42,842 nucleotides of DNA, from positions 1-42,842 of IMG/VR virus record IMGVR_UViG_3300045115_000083; one strand, given 5' to 3'. This DNA is from a virus. The translations under genes and the position numbers were made by a program. Positions 1-6,379 of this stretch are shown here, piece after piece. The notes under the pieces were generated by a model. It was not told the DNA's origin. It made no database searches and saw nothing but the letters and a program-made list of their open reading frames with translations. How positions within the stretch are numbered: the stretch's first letter is position 1; the number at the start of each line of letters is the position of its first letter.

Positions 1-66
1 ACCGTCGCCGACGACGGCGCCGTGACGGTCTCCTGCCGGGACGTCCCCGGCCCACTCCTGCCCTGA
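1..66 (+). CDS. 3' end of collagen-like membrane protein (partial copy)
   Basis: These 21 codons and the TGA stop are the last part of the gene that starts at 42083. They appear here only because the circle was opened inside the gene. The reading frame is the same, with codon 1 at base 1, and the tail carries one cysteine. It is not a separate gene. Confidence 0.95.
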   Translation, partial: TVADDGAVTVSCRDVPGPLLP

Positions 67-127
67 CCCCACCCACCCCCTACAGCCTCGAGGAGGCCAT
101 GCCACCATGCCCGACACCGAGCCGGAA
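1..127. repeat. Terminal redundancy, identical to 42716-42842
   Basis: The first 127 bases are repeated exactly at the end of the window (42716-42842), and both copies fall in the same position between the collagen-like gene and the endolysin gene. The simplest reading is a circular (or circularly permuted) molecule opened at an arbitrary point, unit length about 42,715 bp. A length of exactly 127 also matches a common assembler k-mer, so this is probably an assembly overlap and not a physical terminal repeat. Confidence 0.95.
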
Positions 128-1138
128 GTCCTCGACCCGGCCGCCCTGCCCGACGAAGTCGACGACTTCGACGCGTGTGAGGACCTCGACCCCGACGCGC
201 CCGCCGGCATCGTCGGACTGGTCGGCCCCGGCCAGCGGCCCATCACCGGCATCCTCGCTGCGTTCCAGAAGTGGGGCGTGAAGTACCGGGTGATCTCGGG
301 CTGGCAGACCCGCGGACGGCCACCGTCGTCGGGGCCGTTCAACCCCCAGGGGCTGCTGGTCCACCACACCGGGTCGACGTCGTCAGCTGCCAACCCAGCT
401 GGTGCCCTCGGCATCGTCACCAACGGCCGCTCCGACCTGCCCGGTCCCCTGTGCCAGATCAGCACCGGATTCGACGGAGTCACCACCGTCGTCGCGGCCG
501 GTCGGGCCAACCACGCCGGACGGATGCGCGCGATGGGACGCGTCCCGGCAGGCGACGGCAACGCCCAGCTCGTCGGCAACGAGGTGCAGACCAACGGCAC
601 CCAGCAGATGCCCAAGGTCCAGTACGACGCCGTCGTGCTGTCCTCGGCGGCCGTGCTCGACATGCTCGGCGTGACCGTGGCCGAGCTCGGCCTGCACAAC
701 ACGACCTCGCTCGAGGGCAAGTGGGACCTGGGTGCCGGCAACGGCAAGTCCGGCGTCCCCTACTCCATCACCAAGTTCCGTGCCGACGTCGCGGCCCGCC
801 TGGCCGCCGGCCCCAACCCGTCCAAGGAGGACGACATGCCCACACCCAAGGAGCTCTGGGACTACAAGGAGATCAACCCCGTCAACGGCAAGCCCGGTGC
901 CGTCGGCGACATGCTCCGCACCACCATGAAGGACACCTTCTACAGCCGCGCCGAGCAGGCCAAGAACCACGCCGAGACGATGGGCATGCTGCGCGCCATC
1001 GCGAAGGGCAAGGGCCTGACGCAGGCCGAGCTCGACGCCGTCAAGGCCGCCGCCGAGGCAGGCACGAAGGCCGCGCTGGCCGAGTCCGTCGTCGTCCAGG
1101 GCGACGTCACCGTCACGCAGACGTCGAAGGGAGCGTGA
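107..1138 (+). CDS. Endolysin, N-acetylmuramoyl-L-alanine amidase
   Basis: A 343-residue peptidoglycan hydrolase expected to cut the MurNAc-L-Ala bond during lysis. An acidic N-terminal stretch (about 1-35) precedes an Amidase_2/PGRP-type domain (about 50-225). The expected zinc ligands are visible: His86 in LLVHHTGS, His136 in NHAGRM and His197 in LGLHNTTS, with Glu159 in VGNEVQ as likely catalytic acid. Residues about 230-343 form a separate C-terminal part, starting MPTPKELWDY, probably for wall binding. No signal peptide is seen, so release should depend on the holins. The ATG at 107 lies 10 nt after GAGGAGG (90-96); an ATG at 99 is out of frame. It sits between the collagen-like gene and a four-TM holin-like gene. 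Confidence 0.9.
   Translation: MPDTEPEVLDPAALPDEVDDFDACEDLDPDAPAGIVGLVGPGQRPITGILAAFQKWGVKYRVISGWQTRGRPPSSGPFNPQGLLVHHTGSTSSAANPAGALGIVTNGRSDLPGPLCQISTGFDGVTTVVAAGRANHAGRMRAMGRVPAGDGNAQLVGNEVQTNGTQQMPKVQYDAVVLSSAAVLDMLGVTVAELGLHNTTSLEGKWDLGAGNGKSGVPYSITKFRADVAARLAAGPNPSKEDDMPTPKELWDYKEINPVNGKPGAVGDMLRTTMKDTFYSRAEQAKNHAETMGMLRAIAKGKGLTQAELDAVKAAAEAGTKAALAESVVVQGDVTVTQTSKGA
836..1138 (+). CDS. Internal translation product of endolysin: C-terminal part alone (100 aa)
   Basis: Inside the endolysin gene, in frame, an ATG at 836 follows a near-perfect Shine-Dalgarno AAGGAGG with 6 nt spacing (AAGGAGG at 824-830). It would give a free 100-residue C-terminal fragment, exactly at the border between amidase and C-terminal part. 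In several Gram-positive phages such internal starts supply free cell-wall-binding domains that assemble with the full-length enzyme. Here this is inference from the SD strength and domain position. Confidence 0.6.
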   Translation: MPTPKELWDYKEINPVNGKPGAVGDMLRTTMKDTFYSRAEQAKNHAETMGMLRAIAKGKGLTQAELDAVKAAAEAGTKAALAESVVVQGDVTVTQTSKGA

Positions 1139-1142
1139 CGCC

Positions 1143-1679
1143 ATGGACACCAAACCCCAGAGGGCACTCACCATCTTCGGCCGCGAGCCCGCAGCCTGGC
1201 TCGGCCTGATCGAGGCCGCACTCGCGCTGTTCGTCGCGTTCCCGATCGCGCAGCGCGCCGGCATCGACTCCACGTTCGTCGTGCTGTTCATGGCCGTCGT
1301 GTCCGCCGCGTTCGGCGTCTACACCGCGTTCGCCACCAAGGACCAGGCCCTCGGCTACATCGTCGGCCTCGTCAAGGCAGGCATCGCGCTCGCGGCATAC
1401 TTCCGCCTCGAGCTCAGCCCCGAACAGACGGCCCTGGTCGTCGCCTTCGTCGCTGTGGCCGTCGGGTTCTTCCAGCGCTCGCAGACCAGCCCCGTGGTCG
1501 ACAGCGTGGTCGTGTCGCCCTCTCCGACACCGGTGGTGCTGACCAGCGAAGCTGGCGTGCCCGCCGATCCGACTGCAGTCGCGGCGGCGTTGGCAGGGAC
1601 CACGAACTTCTTCTACTCGGGCGACTCCAAGCGTGCCGCCACCTATGGGTCGGACGGCTACGAGGACGGCACAGGCTGA
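1143..1679 (+). CDS. Holin-like membrane protein with four hydrophobic segments
   Basis: A 178-residue protein starting 4 nt after the endolysin stop. Hydrophobic segments lie at about 18-36, 44-64, 69-87 and 97-111. A hydrophilic Pro/Ser/Val/Ala-rich tail (about 115-178) contains a repeat-like SPSPTP stretch. Size, topology and position directly after the endolysin fit a phage holin or holin partner that permeabilises the membrane. No family motif is recognised. The short spacing indicates cotranscription with the endolysin. Confidence 0.65.
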   Translation: MDTKPQRALTIFGREPAAWLGLIEAALALFVAFPIAQRAGIDSTFVVLFMAVVSAAFGVYTAFATKDQALGYIVGLVKAGIALAAYFRLELSPEQTALVVAFVAVAVGFFQRSQTSPVVDSVVVSPSPTPVVLTSEAGVPADPTAVAAALAGTTNFFYSGDSKRAATYGSDGYEDGTG

Positions 1680-1741
1680 TGCGCCGCTTCCAGCTCGGCG
1701 TCGGTGCCCTGCTCGACGCCTGGGACCGACTGACGGCCTGA
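1679..1741 (+). CDS. 20-residue peptide at end of lysis operon
   Basis: A short reading frame whose ATG overlaps the preceding stop (TGATG), encoding a basic, amphipathic peptide MRRFQLGVGALLDAWDRLTA. The coupling to the holin-like gene and GC-rich third positions favour it being translated. It is too short for any homology call. It may be the last gene of the lysis operon or a chance frame. Confidence 0.4.
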   Translation: MRRFQLGVGALLDAWDRLTA

Positions 1742-1750
1742 CCAGCGGGC

Positions 1751-1773
1751 GGCATGTTTTCTGGCATATTTTC
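1751..1773. repeat. Two near-identical 11-bp direct repeats
   Basis: GGCATGTTTTC (1751-1761) and GGCATATTTTC (1763-1773) differ at one base and are spaced 12 bp apart. They are T-rich islands in very GC-rich DNA, immediately after the lysis operon. They could bind a regulator or be part of transcription termination. Confidence 0.5.
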
Positions 1774-1796
1774 ACCCCGCCTGACCACCGGCCACG

Positions 1797-1834
1797 ACGG
1801 CGCCCCTGCCACCTACGGGTGGGAGGGGCGCCGT
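1797..1834. terminator. Bidirectional hairpin between lysis operon and minus-strand cassette
   Basis: ACGGCGCCCCT (1797-1807) pairs perfectly with AGGGGCGCCGT (1824-1834), and the stem is extended inward by CCACC/GGTGG around a short loop. It lies between the convergent lysis operon and the minus-strand gene ending at 1921, so it can terminate both. There is no clear U-tract, as is usual in high-GC actinobacteria. Confidence 0.75.
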
Positions 1835-1920
1835 TGTCATGCCCGCAGCCTTGTGCGGGGATGAACTCCTTGTCGCCAACACGGTCGCGGATCACCTCAT
1901 CCCAGCCGGGGTCGCCCGCT

Positions 1921-2487
1921 TCAGCTCGCGCCCAGCAACTTCGGATGTCCCTCGGAAGCCCTCGTGTACTGCTCAGCCAGCTTGCTGGGAGGTTGTATCG
2001 GTCGCGGCATTTCCCGGCCGCGGTGTCGACGGATTCTGTGCACGGCTCGGAACAGGGGTGTGACTAGCGCGACGGGCAACCAGAGCACAGACCCGCTCTT
2101 CATGAGCCGAGTCATGCTGCGCACCAGCTCCTGCTGGGCTTGCTGCATGATCTGCCGCTGCTTGGGAGGATATCCGCAGAACGGATCCGGATCCCTGTCC
2201 GGTCGCCCGAGTCGATGGATCACGTCGTCGATCGCCATCGCGGTTGAAAGTGTCACCCGACTCGGGTTGTTCCTCATCAACTCAAGCTGGTGCACCATGT
2301 CGTTAACGCCAGAGTCGTCAGGCAGTCTGCCGTCGAGCTGGGCATCCACCAGCCGATCCCGCAACTCCGACATCTCGGCCCGGAACCGATCTCTGGCCAA
2401 CAGGGGCCGTCCCCACACGAAGAGCGCCCACACGACCACCGCCGCTGCGACGAGCATCATGGTGTTCATGAGCGGATAGGCATTCAT
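1921..2487 (-). CDS. Membrane-anchored hypothetical protein
   Basis: A 188-residue protein of unknown family. A strongly hydrophobic N-terminal segment (about 7-27) followed by Arg-rich residues suggests one membrane anchor with the body in the cytoplasm; a second weaker hydrophobic stretch (WLPVALVTPLF) lies near residue 135-150. The middle is helical and charged. ATG 2487 is preferred to an upstream ATG at 2529 because GAGAGGGG lies just upstream. It is the last gene of a minus-strand group facing the lysis operon, a typical place for prophage-expressed accessory genes. Confidence 0.7.
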   Translation of the reverse strand: MNAYPLMNTMMLVAAAVVVWALFVWGRPLLARDRFRAEMSELRDRLVDAQLDGRLPDDSGVNDMVHQLELMRNNPSRVTLSTAMAIDDVIHRLGRPDRDPDPFCGYPPKQRQIMQQAQQELVRSMTRLMKSGSVLWLPVALVTPLFRAVHRIRRHRGREMPRPIQPPSKLAEQYTRASEGHPKLLGAS

Positions 2488-2564
2488 GGTCCCCTCTCTT
2501 CCACTACTTGATACGGTAAACGAAGTCAACGTTTCCGGCGGGGAAATACATCTAGGTAGTTCGC

Positions 2565-2957
2565 TCAGTCGCCGCTAGTGGCGTCGTCCAGATCGTTGTC
2601 GCGACAACGCTTCTTGAGTTCTCGAACGTCTCGCTCGAGCTCGGCGTTCCGAGTCTCGAGTCGATGGACGTCCTTGCCCCGCCTGTAGGCCGAGATGAGG
2701 GCAGCCACGCCCGCAAGGGTGATCGCGATGGTCAGCGTGATCACGACCTGCACGTTCAGAGTCGTGGTCCGACCCGCGAAGGCCTGGGCAGGCAGGCGGG
2801 TAGCAGCAATGCAAGCCGCCAGACCCAGCATGATTACGACGACCCGCCAGTTCCTCAGCCGCTCCCGCGACAGGTCGATCTCTGCTAGCCAGACCATCTC
2901 GGTCATCTTGCCTTGACGTTGCTGCTGACTGCGACGCTCACTCTTCCCCCTAGACAT
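2565..2957 (-). CDS. Two-TM protein with C-terminal coiled coil
   Basis: A 130-residue protein with a basic N-terminus (1-17), hydrophobic segments at about 38-53 and 68-91, and a C-terminal heptad-like helix (about 95-120, HRLETRNAELERDVRELKKR). Both termini are probably cytoplasmic. No family is recognised. The ATG at 2957 is chosen because a TAGTGT -10 box lies exactly 7 nt upstream, the leaderless arrangement common in actinobacteria; there is no Shine-Dalgarno. It is part of the minus-strand group between lysis genes and integrase; membrane topology suggests superinfection exclusion as one possibility, unproven. Confidence 0.7.
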   Translation of the reverse strand: MSRGKSERRSQQQRQGKMTEMVWLAEIDLSRERLRNWRVVVIMLGLAACIAATRLPAQAFAGRTTTLNVQVVITLTIAITLAGVAALISAYRRGKDVHRLETRNAELERDVRELKKRCRDNDLDDATSGD

Positions 2958-2964
2958 GCGGCGC

Positions 2965-2970
2965 ACACTA
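2965..2970 (-). promoter_or_regulatory. -10 box for leaderless gene at 2957
   Basis: TAGTGT on the minus strand, followed by 7 nt and the ATG at 2957, fits TANNNT-N7-ATG leaderless transcription. No convincing -35 element is seen. Confidence 0.5.
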
Positions 2971-3026
2971 GCCCACCCGCCGCCCGACCGGGGCTCTACC
3001 GCGGGCGCCCCCTCAAACAATCGACA

Positions 3027-3064
3027 GCGCCCCTGACCTCCCAGGTGGAACGTCAAGGGGGCGC
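3027..3064 (-). terminator. Hairpin terminator downstream of minus-strand pair
   Basis: GCGCCCCTGAC (3027-3037) pairs imperfectly with GTCAAGGGGGCGC (3052-3064). It lies 11 nt beyond the stop at 3075 of the minus-strand small gene and is followed on that strand by a T-containing stretch. Confidence 0.6.
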
Positions 3065-3074
3065 TTGGTCGTGC

Positions 3075-3182
3075 TCAGGACCGGTAGCGGCGCCGCATGC
3101 GTCGAGCGGTTCGGCGTTGGTGTCCGGGTCCGTGCCAGCGGAGCTGTTCGTGCAGGTACTCGATGAGTCGGCACAGCATCAT
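3075..3182 (-). CDS. Arg-rich 35-residue protein coupled to upstream secreted-protein gene
   Basis: The ATG at 3182 overlaps the stop of the upstream gene in an ATGA arrangement, so translation is probably coupled. The 35-residue product starts with a short amphipathic helix and ends in an Arg-rich tail (ARRMRRRYRS), suggesting nucleic-acid or membrane binding. Third codon positions are GC-rich as in real genes here. Followed directly by a terminator. No function can be given. Confidence 0.5.
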   Translation of the reverse strand: MMLCRLIEYLHEQLRWHGPGHQRRTARRMRRRYRS

Positions 3183-3610
3183 TCGCCGCACCAGCCGACG
3201 ACGTAGACCTCCCCGGCCTTGGCTTGGGCCCAGGCGTTGTCGAAGCTGGTGACTCGCACGACGGTAAGGTCGTGCCGGTGCTGTCCGCGGGCCTTCTCGG
3301 CGGCGGTGCTGGGGGCGTTGACGACGGCCACCTTGTCGGTGAGGCGCTTCCGGGTGTCGCAGCCGACGTCGGCGAGCTGCTCTCTGATGATGGTCATGGC
3401 GTCGGCCGACGTCGTGGGGTTCTGCCGGTCGTTCTGGCACCAGGCCGCCGAGCATGTCGTGGACATGGTGATCTCGTCGCCAGCAGATCCCCCGCCGGTC
3501 AGGGCTGCGCCCAGTCCGACCATCGGCAGCGTCATCAGCAGCGTGAGCGAGACCCCGTTCGCGGCCGCGCGGTACCCTGCGACCAGTACCTCTCGTGCAC
3601 CCCTCCGCAC
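3179..3610 (-). CDS. Exported or membrane-tethered protein with four cysteines
   Basis: About 143 residues from a GTG at 3610, which has GGGAGG 6 nt upstream; an ATG at 3643 is an alternative. A hydrophobic segment at about 19-38, ending in small residues and Gly, looks like a signal peptide or anchor. The remaining domain carries Cys53, Cys58, Cys84 and Cys141, spacing that would suit two disulfides outside the cell. No family recognised. It is divergent from the integrase, with only about 65 bp between start codons, so their promoters overlap. Confidence 0.65.
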   Translation of the reverse strand: MRRGAREVLVAGYRAAANGVSLTLLMTLPMVGLGAALTGGGSAGDEITMSTTCSAAWCQNDRQNPTTSADAMTIIREQLADVGCDTRKRLTDKVAVVNAPSTAAEKARGQHRHDLTVVRVTSFDNAWAQAKAGEVYVVGWCGE

Positions 3611-3636
3611 CGAAACCCTCCCAAGCGAGCCGTATC

Positions 3637-3651
3637 CCCGCATACTGCGGG
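3637..3651. promoter_or_regulatory. Palindrome in the divergent promoter region upstream of integrase
   Basis: CCCGCATACTGCGGG is a perfect 6-bp inverted repeat with a 3-bp centre, 12 bp before the integrase -10 box and over the possible upstream start of the divergent gene. Position and symmetry fit an operator for a dimeric repressor; it could also be part of the attachment site. Confidence 0.45.
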
Positions 3652-3662
3652 CTTAGGACTGT

Positions 3663-3668
3663 TATGGT
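3663..3668 (+). promoter_or_regulatory. -10 box for integrase
   Basis: TATGGT lies exactly 7 nt before the GTG at 3676, again the leaderless TANNNT-N7 arrangement. This supports GTG 3676 over ATG 3664, which would overlap the box. Confidence 0.5.
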
Positions 3669-3675
3669 ACGGCGT

Positions 3676-5091
3676 GTGAGAGCTCTTGTCTACTGCCGCG
3701 TTTCCCTTGACCCGCAAGGAGATTCACGCTCGGTCTCCGAACAGGAACGCGAATGCCGGGAATGGGCGGCACGCCAGGACTGGTCCGTGGACCGCGTCAT
3801 CTCCGAAACCGGATCCGCCTCGAGGTACGCCCGATCGACCGGTGCGCGCTCGCGGTGGGCGGAGGTGACAGCTGCTGTCGAGTCGGGCAGCTACGACATC
3901 CTCCTCACGTGGGAGGCGTCGCGGGCGACCCGTGACCTGACCGTGTATGCCGCGTTGCGGGACCTGTGCGCCAGGGCGGGGGTGCTGTGGGGGTACTCCG
4001 GCACCGTCTACGATCTCAACGCCCGTGCTGACCGGTTCCGCACCGGCATGGATGCTCTGCTGTCCGAGGACGAGGCGGCCCGCATCAGTGAGAGGGTGCA
4101 GCGGTCGGTGCGCGCCCGGGCCGCTGATGGGCGACCCCACGGGAAGATCCCGTACGGGTACCGGCGCGAGTACGACCCTGCGACCGGTGCCCTGCTCCGG
4201 CAGGTCCCTGACGAGGCGACCGCCCCGGTCGTGCGGGAGATCTACGACCGGATCCTGGCGCGCGAGGGCCTGCACGCGATCGCCGTGGACTTCACCCGCC
4301 GCGGCATCGCACCACCGCGGCCGCCACGCACACCACGAGCTGCGGACGGGCAGGCGTGGATTCCCTCGACGGTCAAGAGGATCGCGACCAACCCCACGAT
4401 GGCCGGCCATCGGGTCCACCGCGGCGCCATCGTCGCCAAGGCCGACTGGCCCGCGCTGGTCGACCAGGACACGTTCGACCAGGTGCAGGCCATCCTCACC
4501 GACCCCGCGCGCAGCACCCGCAAGGGAGACTCACGGGTACGGCATCTCCTGTCCGGGATAGCCCTGTGCGGGGCATGCACCCGCGGCCCCATGCGCGTCC
4601 TGAACAACCGCGGCCGACGGGCTTACACCTGCCTGTGGTGCCAAGGGGTCACCCGCGTCGTCGAGCCCGTCGACAACCACGTCAGGGACCGCGTCACCGC
4701 CCTGCTCGCTCTCGTCGACGTCCACCCCGACACCGGCGCTGTCGACGAGCACACCGCCCAGCTGCAGCACGACCTCACCGCCCTGCGGCAGCGCCTCGAC
4801 GCCTTCACCGACCAAGCCGCAGACGGCGGCCTCACGCCCAAGGCCCTGGCCCGGATCGAGGCCCGGCTCCTCCCCCAGATCCGCGACCTCGAGCAGCAGG
4901 TCCGCGCGAGCCGAGCCCCTGACGCACTCGCCTCCGTGGACCTCGACGACCCCCACGGCTGGTGGGACGCGGCCACTCTCGAGCAGCGCCGCGACCTGCT
5001 GCGGCGTGCGTTCCGTATCACGATCCTGCCCGCCGGCCGCGGCCGGCGAACGTTCAACCCCGACCTCATCCAGGTCGTCCCCATCTGGTGA
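3676..5091 (+). CDS. int: Large serine integrase
   Basis: About 471 residues. The N-terminal resolvase domain (about 1-140) starts RALVYCRVS, with catalytic Ser10 and the arginines expected around the active site. A recombinase domain follows (about 150-270; GKIPYGYRREYDP, then TVKRIATNPTMAGHRVHRGA), then a zinc ribbon with CGAC and CLWC pairs, and a long coiled-coil region (about 350-430). This is the complete architecture of phiC31/Bxb1-type integrases that recombine attP with attB without supercoiling. Start GTG 3676 is chosen from the -10 box; ATG 3664 is possible. The attP site could not be identified, though in such phages it usually lies beside the gene. Confidence 0.95.
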   Translation: MRALVYCRVSLDPQGDSRSVSEQERECREWAARQDWSVDRVISETGSASRYARSTGARSRWAEVTAAVESGSYDILLTWEASRATRDLTVYAALRDLCARAGVLWGYSGTVYDLNARADRFRTGMDALLSEDEAARISERVQRSVRARAADGRPHGKIPYGYRREYDPATGALLRQVPDEATAPVVREIYDRILAREGLHAIAVDFTRRGIAPPRPPRTPRAADGQAWIPSTVKRIATNPTMAGHRVHRGAIVAKADWPALVDQDTFDQVQAILTDPARSTRKGDSRVRHLLSGIALCGACTRGPMRVLNNRGRRAYTCLWCQGVTRVVEPVDNHVRDRVTALLALVDVHPDTGAVDEHTAQLQHDLTALRQRLDAFTDQAADGGLTPKALARIEARLLPQIRDLEQQVRASRAPDALASVDLDDPHGWWDAATLEQRRDLLRRAFRITILPAGRGRRTFNPDLIQVVPIW

Positions 5092-5106
5092 CGCCGCCCT
5101 GACCGC

Positions 5107-5112
5107 TACGCT
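5107..5112 (+). promoter_or_regulatory. -10 box for toxin-like gene at 5119
   Basis: TACGCT lies 6 nt before the GTG at 5119 in the 27-bp gap after the integrase, consistent with an independent leaderless transcript. No Shine-Dalgarno precedes the GTG. Confidence 0.45.
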
Positions 5113-5118
5113 CGCCCT

Positions 5119-5403
5119 GTGACAGGGGCGGCTTCGCTGTGGGTGGGCCAGCTGAGGATCAGCGCTCGGACAGCGGCCAAGATTCGCCAGCTGCATCACC
5201 TCGACCCCGAGGACGTGCGTGCGGCGGTGGAGTGCCGGGAAGGGCTGATCTACACGTGGCACACGCACCCCGTCAGGGGAACACGAGCGATCGTGAGCGC
5301 GTTCGTCGGAGGCAAGCAGGTTGTCGTGGTGCTGTACCCGGTCCCGGGCGACCCGTTCGGTGACACGTTCAACTTGGCCAGTACATATGCGGCGGAAGGA
5401 TAG
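5119..5403 (+). CDS. Small toxin-like protein (possible TA module)
   Basis: A 94-residue protein. The pattern is a helical start (SARTAAKIRQLHHLDPEDVRAA), then strands with an aromatic/His cluster (LIYTWHTHPVRGTR) and a hydrophobic strand ending VVVVLYPV. This resembles small RelE/BrnT-like or DUF4258-like toxin folds of actinobacteria, but no diagnostic motif proves it. It is followed after 10 nt by a short acidic gene, the usual two-gene toxin-antitoxin layout, immediately downstream of an integrase, where such modules stabilise prophages. Confidence 0.5.
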   Translation: MTGAASLWVGQLRISARTAAKIRQLHHLDPEDVRAAVECREGLIYTWHTHPVRGTRAIVSAFVGGKQVVVVLYPVPGDPFGDTFNLASTYAAEG

Positions 5404-5413
5404 GTGTGCCACA

Positions 5414-5629
5414 GTGACCAACATGGACGACGACTTCTTCGAGCCCGACGAGGACCTGGCCGAGGTCCTCCGGGCGTTCCGCGAGGGCCAGAAGGGCCTC
5501 ACCGCTCGCCCGTCCGCGATCAGGGTGGCAACGGCACCTACGAGCTACACCAACGGATCGATCGAGTCGAAGTCGATCGCCCTCCCCGCGGCTCTGCCCT
5601 TCACCGAGTCGGCACCAGTACTGAGCTAG
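5414..5629 (+). CDS. Small acidic antitoxin-like protein
   Basis: 71 residues from GTG 5414 (an ATG at 5423 is also possible). The N-terminus is strongly acidic (MDDDFFEPDEDLAEVLRAF) and followed by EGQKGLTARPS, a pattern I associate with short antitoxin-like partners of actinobacterial toxin genes. The C-terminus is Ser/Thr/Ala-rich and probably disordered. It follows the toxin-like gene by 10 nt. An antitoxin role is inferred from size, charge and position. Confidence 0.5.
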   Translation: MTNMDDDFFEPDEDLAEVLRAFREGQKGLTARPSAIRVATAPTSYTNGSIESKSIALPAALPFTESAPVLS

Positions 5630-5632
5630 ACC

Positions 5633-6163
5633 GTGAGCATCTTCGACGACGCACTCGTCTCCCTCATCCTGGGCGACTACGTGGCAGCAGAGCCGACCGG
5701 AAAGATCAACGCCATCGGTGCAGGCTTCCAGACGACCACAATCCAACCCACCGGCAACATCGGCCCGCAGTGCGTCGCGCTTCTCATCGACGTACCACAG
5801 AAGTACGCCGGTCAGCAGTACCCGGTCAGCCTCGAGCTGCGCAACGTCGACACCAACAGCGTCGTACCCATCCCCGGCACCAACCCACCCCAGGCCACCC
5901 GATTCCAACAGCTCGTGACAGCCACCCGGCCCATGGTCCCCGGCATCGCCGTACCCGACTCAGTGCCCTGCAGGCACCAGATGGTTCTCCAGATGCACGA
6001 CGGCATCCCCCTCGCCGCCGGACGTTACGCGTGGCGCGTCGAGATCGACGGCAAGCACCGCCCCAACTGGCACGCATACTTCACCGTGCTGGCGCCGCCC
6101 GCAGCACCCGTCGTCGGAGGCCCCACGGCCGCAGCTCCGACAGACCTACCCACCCTGAGCTGA
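5633..6163 (+). CDS. Beta-sandwich protein resembling DUF6941
   Basis: 176 residues from GTG 5633, 3 nt after the previous stop. The body is rich in alternating hydrophobic residues (CVALLIDVP, YPVSLELRNVDT, YAWRVEIDGKHR) typical of an immunoglobulin-like sandwich, ending in a Pro/Ala-rich tail from about residue 150. It resembles the DUF6941 group of small bacterial proteins whose role is unknown. Probably cotranscribed with the toxin-antitoxin-like pair. Confidence 0.55.
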   Translation: MSIFDDALVSLILGDYVAAEPTGKINAIGAGFQTTTIQPTGNIGPQCVALLIDVPQKYAGQQYPVSLELRNVDTNSVVPIPGTNPPQATRFQQLVTATRPMVPGIAVPDSVPCRHQMVLQMHDGIPLAAGRYAWRVEIDGKHRPNWHAYFTVLAPPAAPVVGGPTAAAPTDLPTLS

Positions 6164-6250
6164 TACCTCCCCCACCTCTGGCGCGTCGCGCTCACCCATC
6201 CCTAGACTCCGGGTCACGTCCAACCCCTGTGGACCAACCAAGGAGCACCC

Positions 6251-6364
6251 ATGTCCAAGCGCATCGCCGCCGCAGTCCTCACCGCTGTCGCGTTCTTCTC
6301 GTTCGGCGCCCTCACCTCTTCGGCCACGGCCGCGACGGCTAGCACGTGTAGCGGCTGCTGGTGA
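6251..6364 (+). CDS. Short exported peptide precursor (37 aa) with CSGCW C-terminus
   Basis: ATG 6251 follows AAGGAGC with good spacing. The 37-residue product has a classical Sec signal: basic MSKR, hydrophobic core AAAVLTAVAFFSFGALT, then Ala-X-Ala sites. Cleavage after Ala30 would release STCSGCW, or a 10-mer if after Ala27. The mature part is just a CxxC pair and a terminal tryptophan. The gene ends 15 nt before a winged-helix regulator. Precursor structure and position resemble peptide-signal/regulator pairs, but the family is unknown to me. A TAGACT box (6203-6208) upstream may be the promoter. Confidence 0.7.
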   Translation: MSKRIAAAVLTAVAFFSFGALTSSATAATASTCSGCW

Positions 6365-6379
6365 CGCATACTGCCCTTC

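Noticed and set aside
271-1209. Long Arg/Pro/His-rich frame over the endolysin
   Set aside because: Shadow of the endolysin in GC-rich DNA; no domains.
3637-3651. Palindrome before the integrase as the attP core
   Set aside because: Too short and perfectly symmetric for a serine-integrase attP, and no attB is available for comparison; kept as possible operator.
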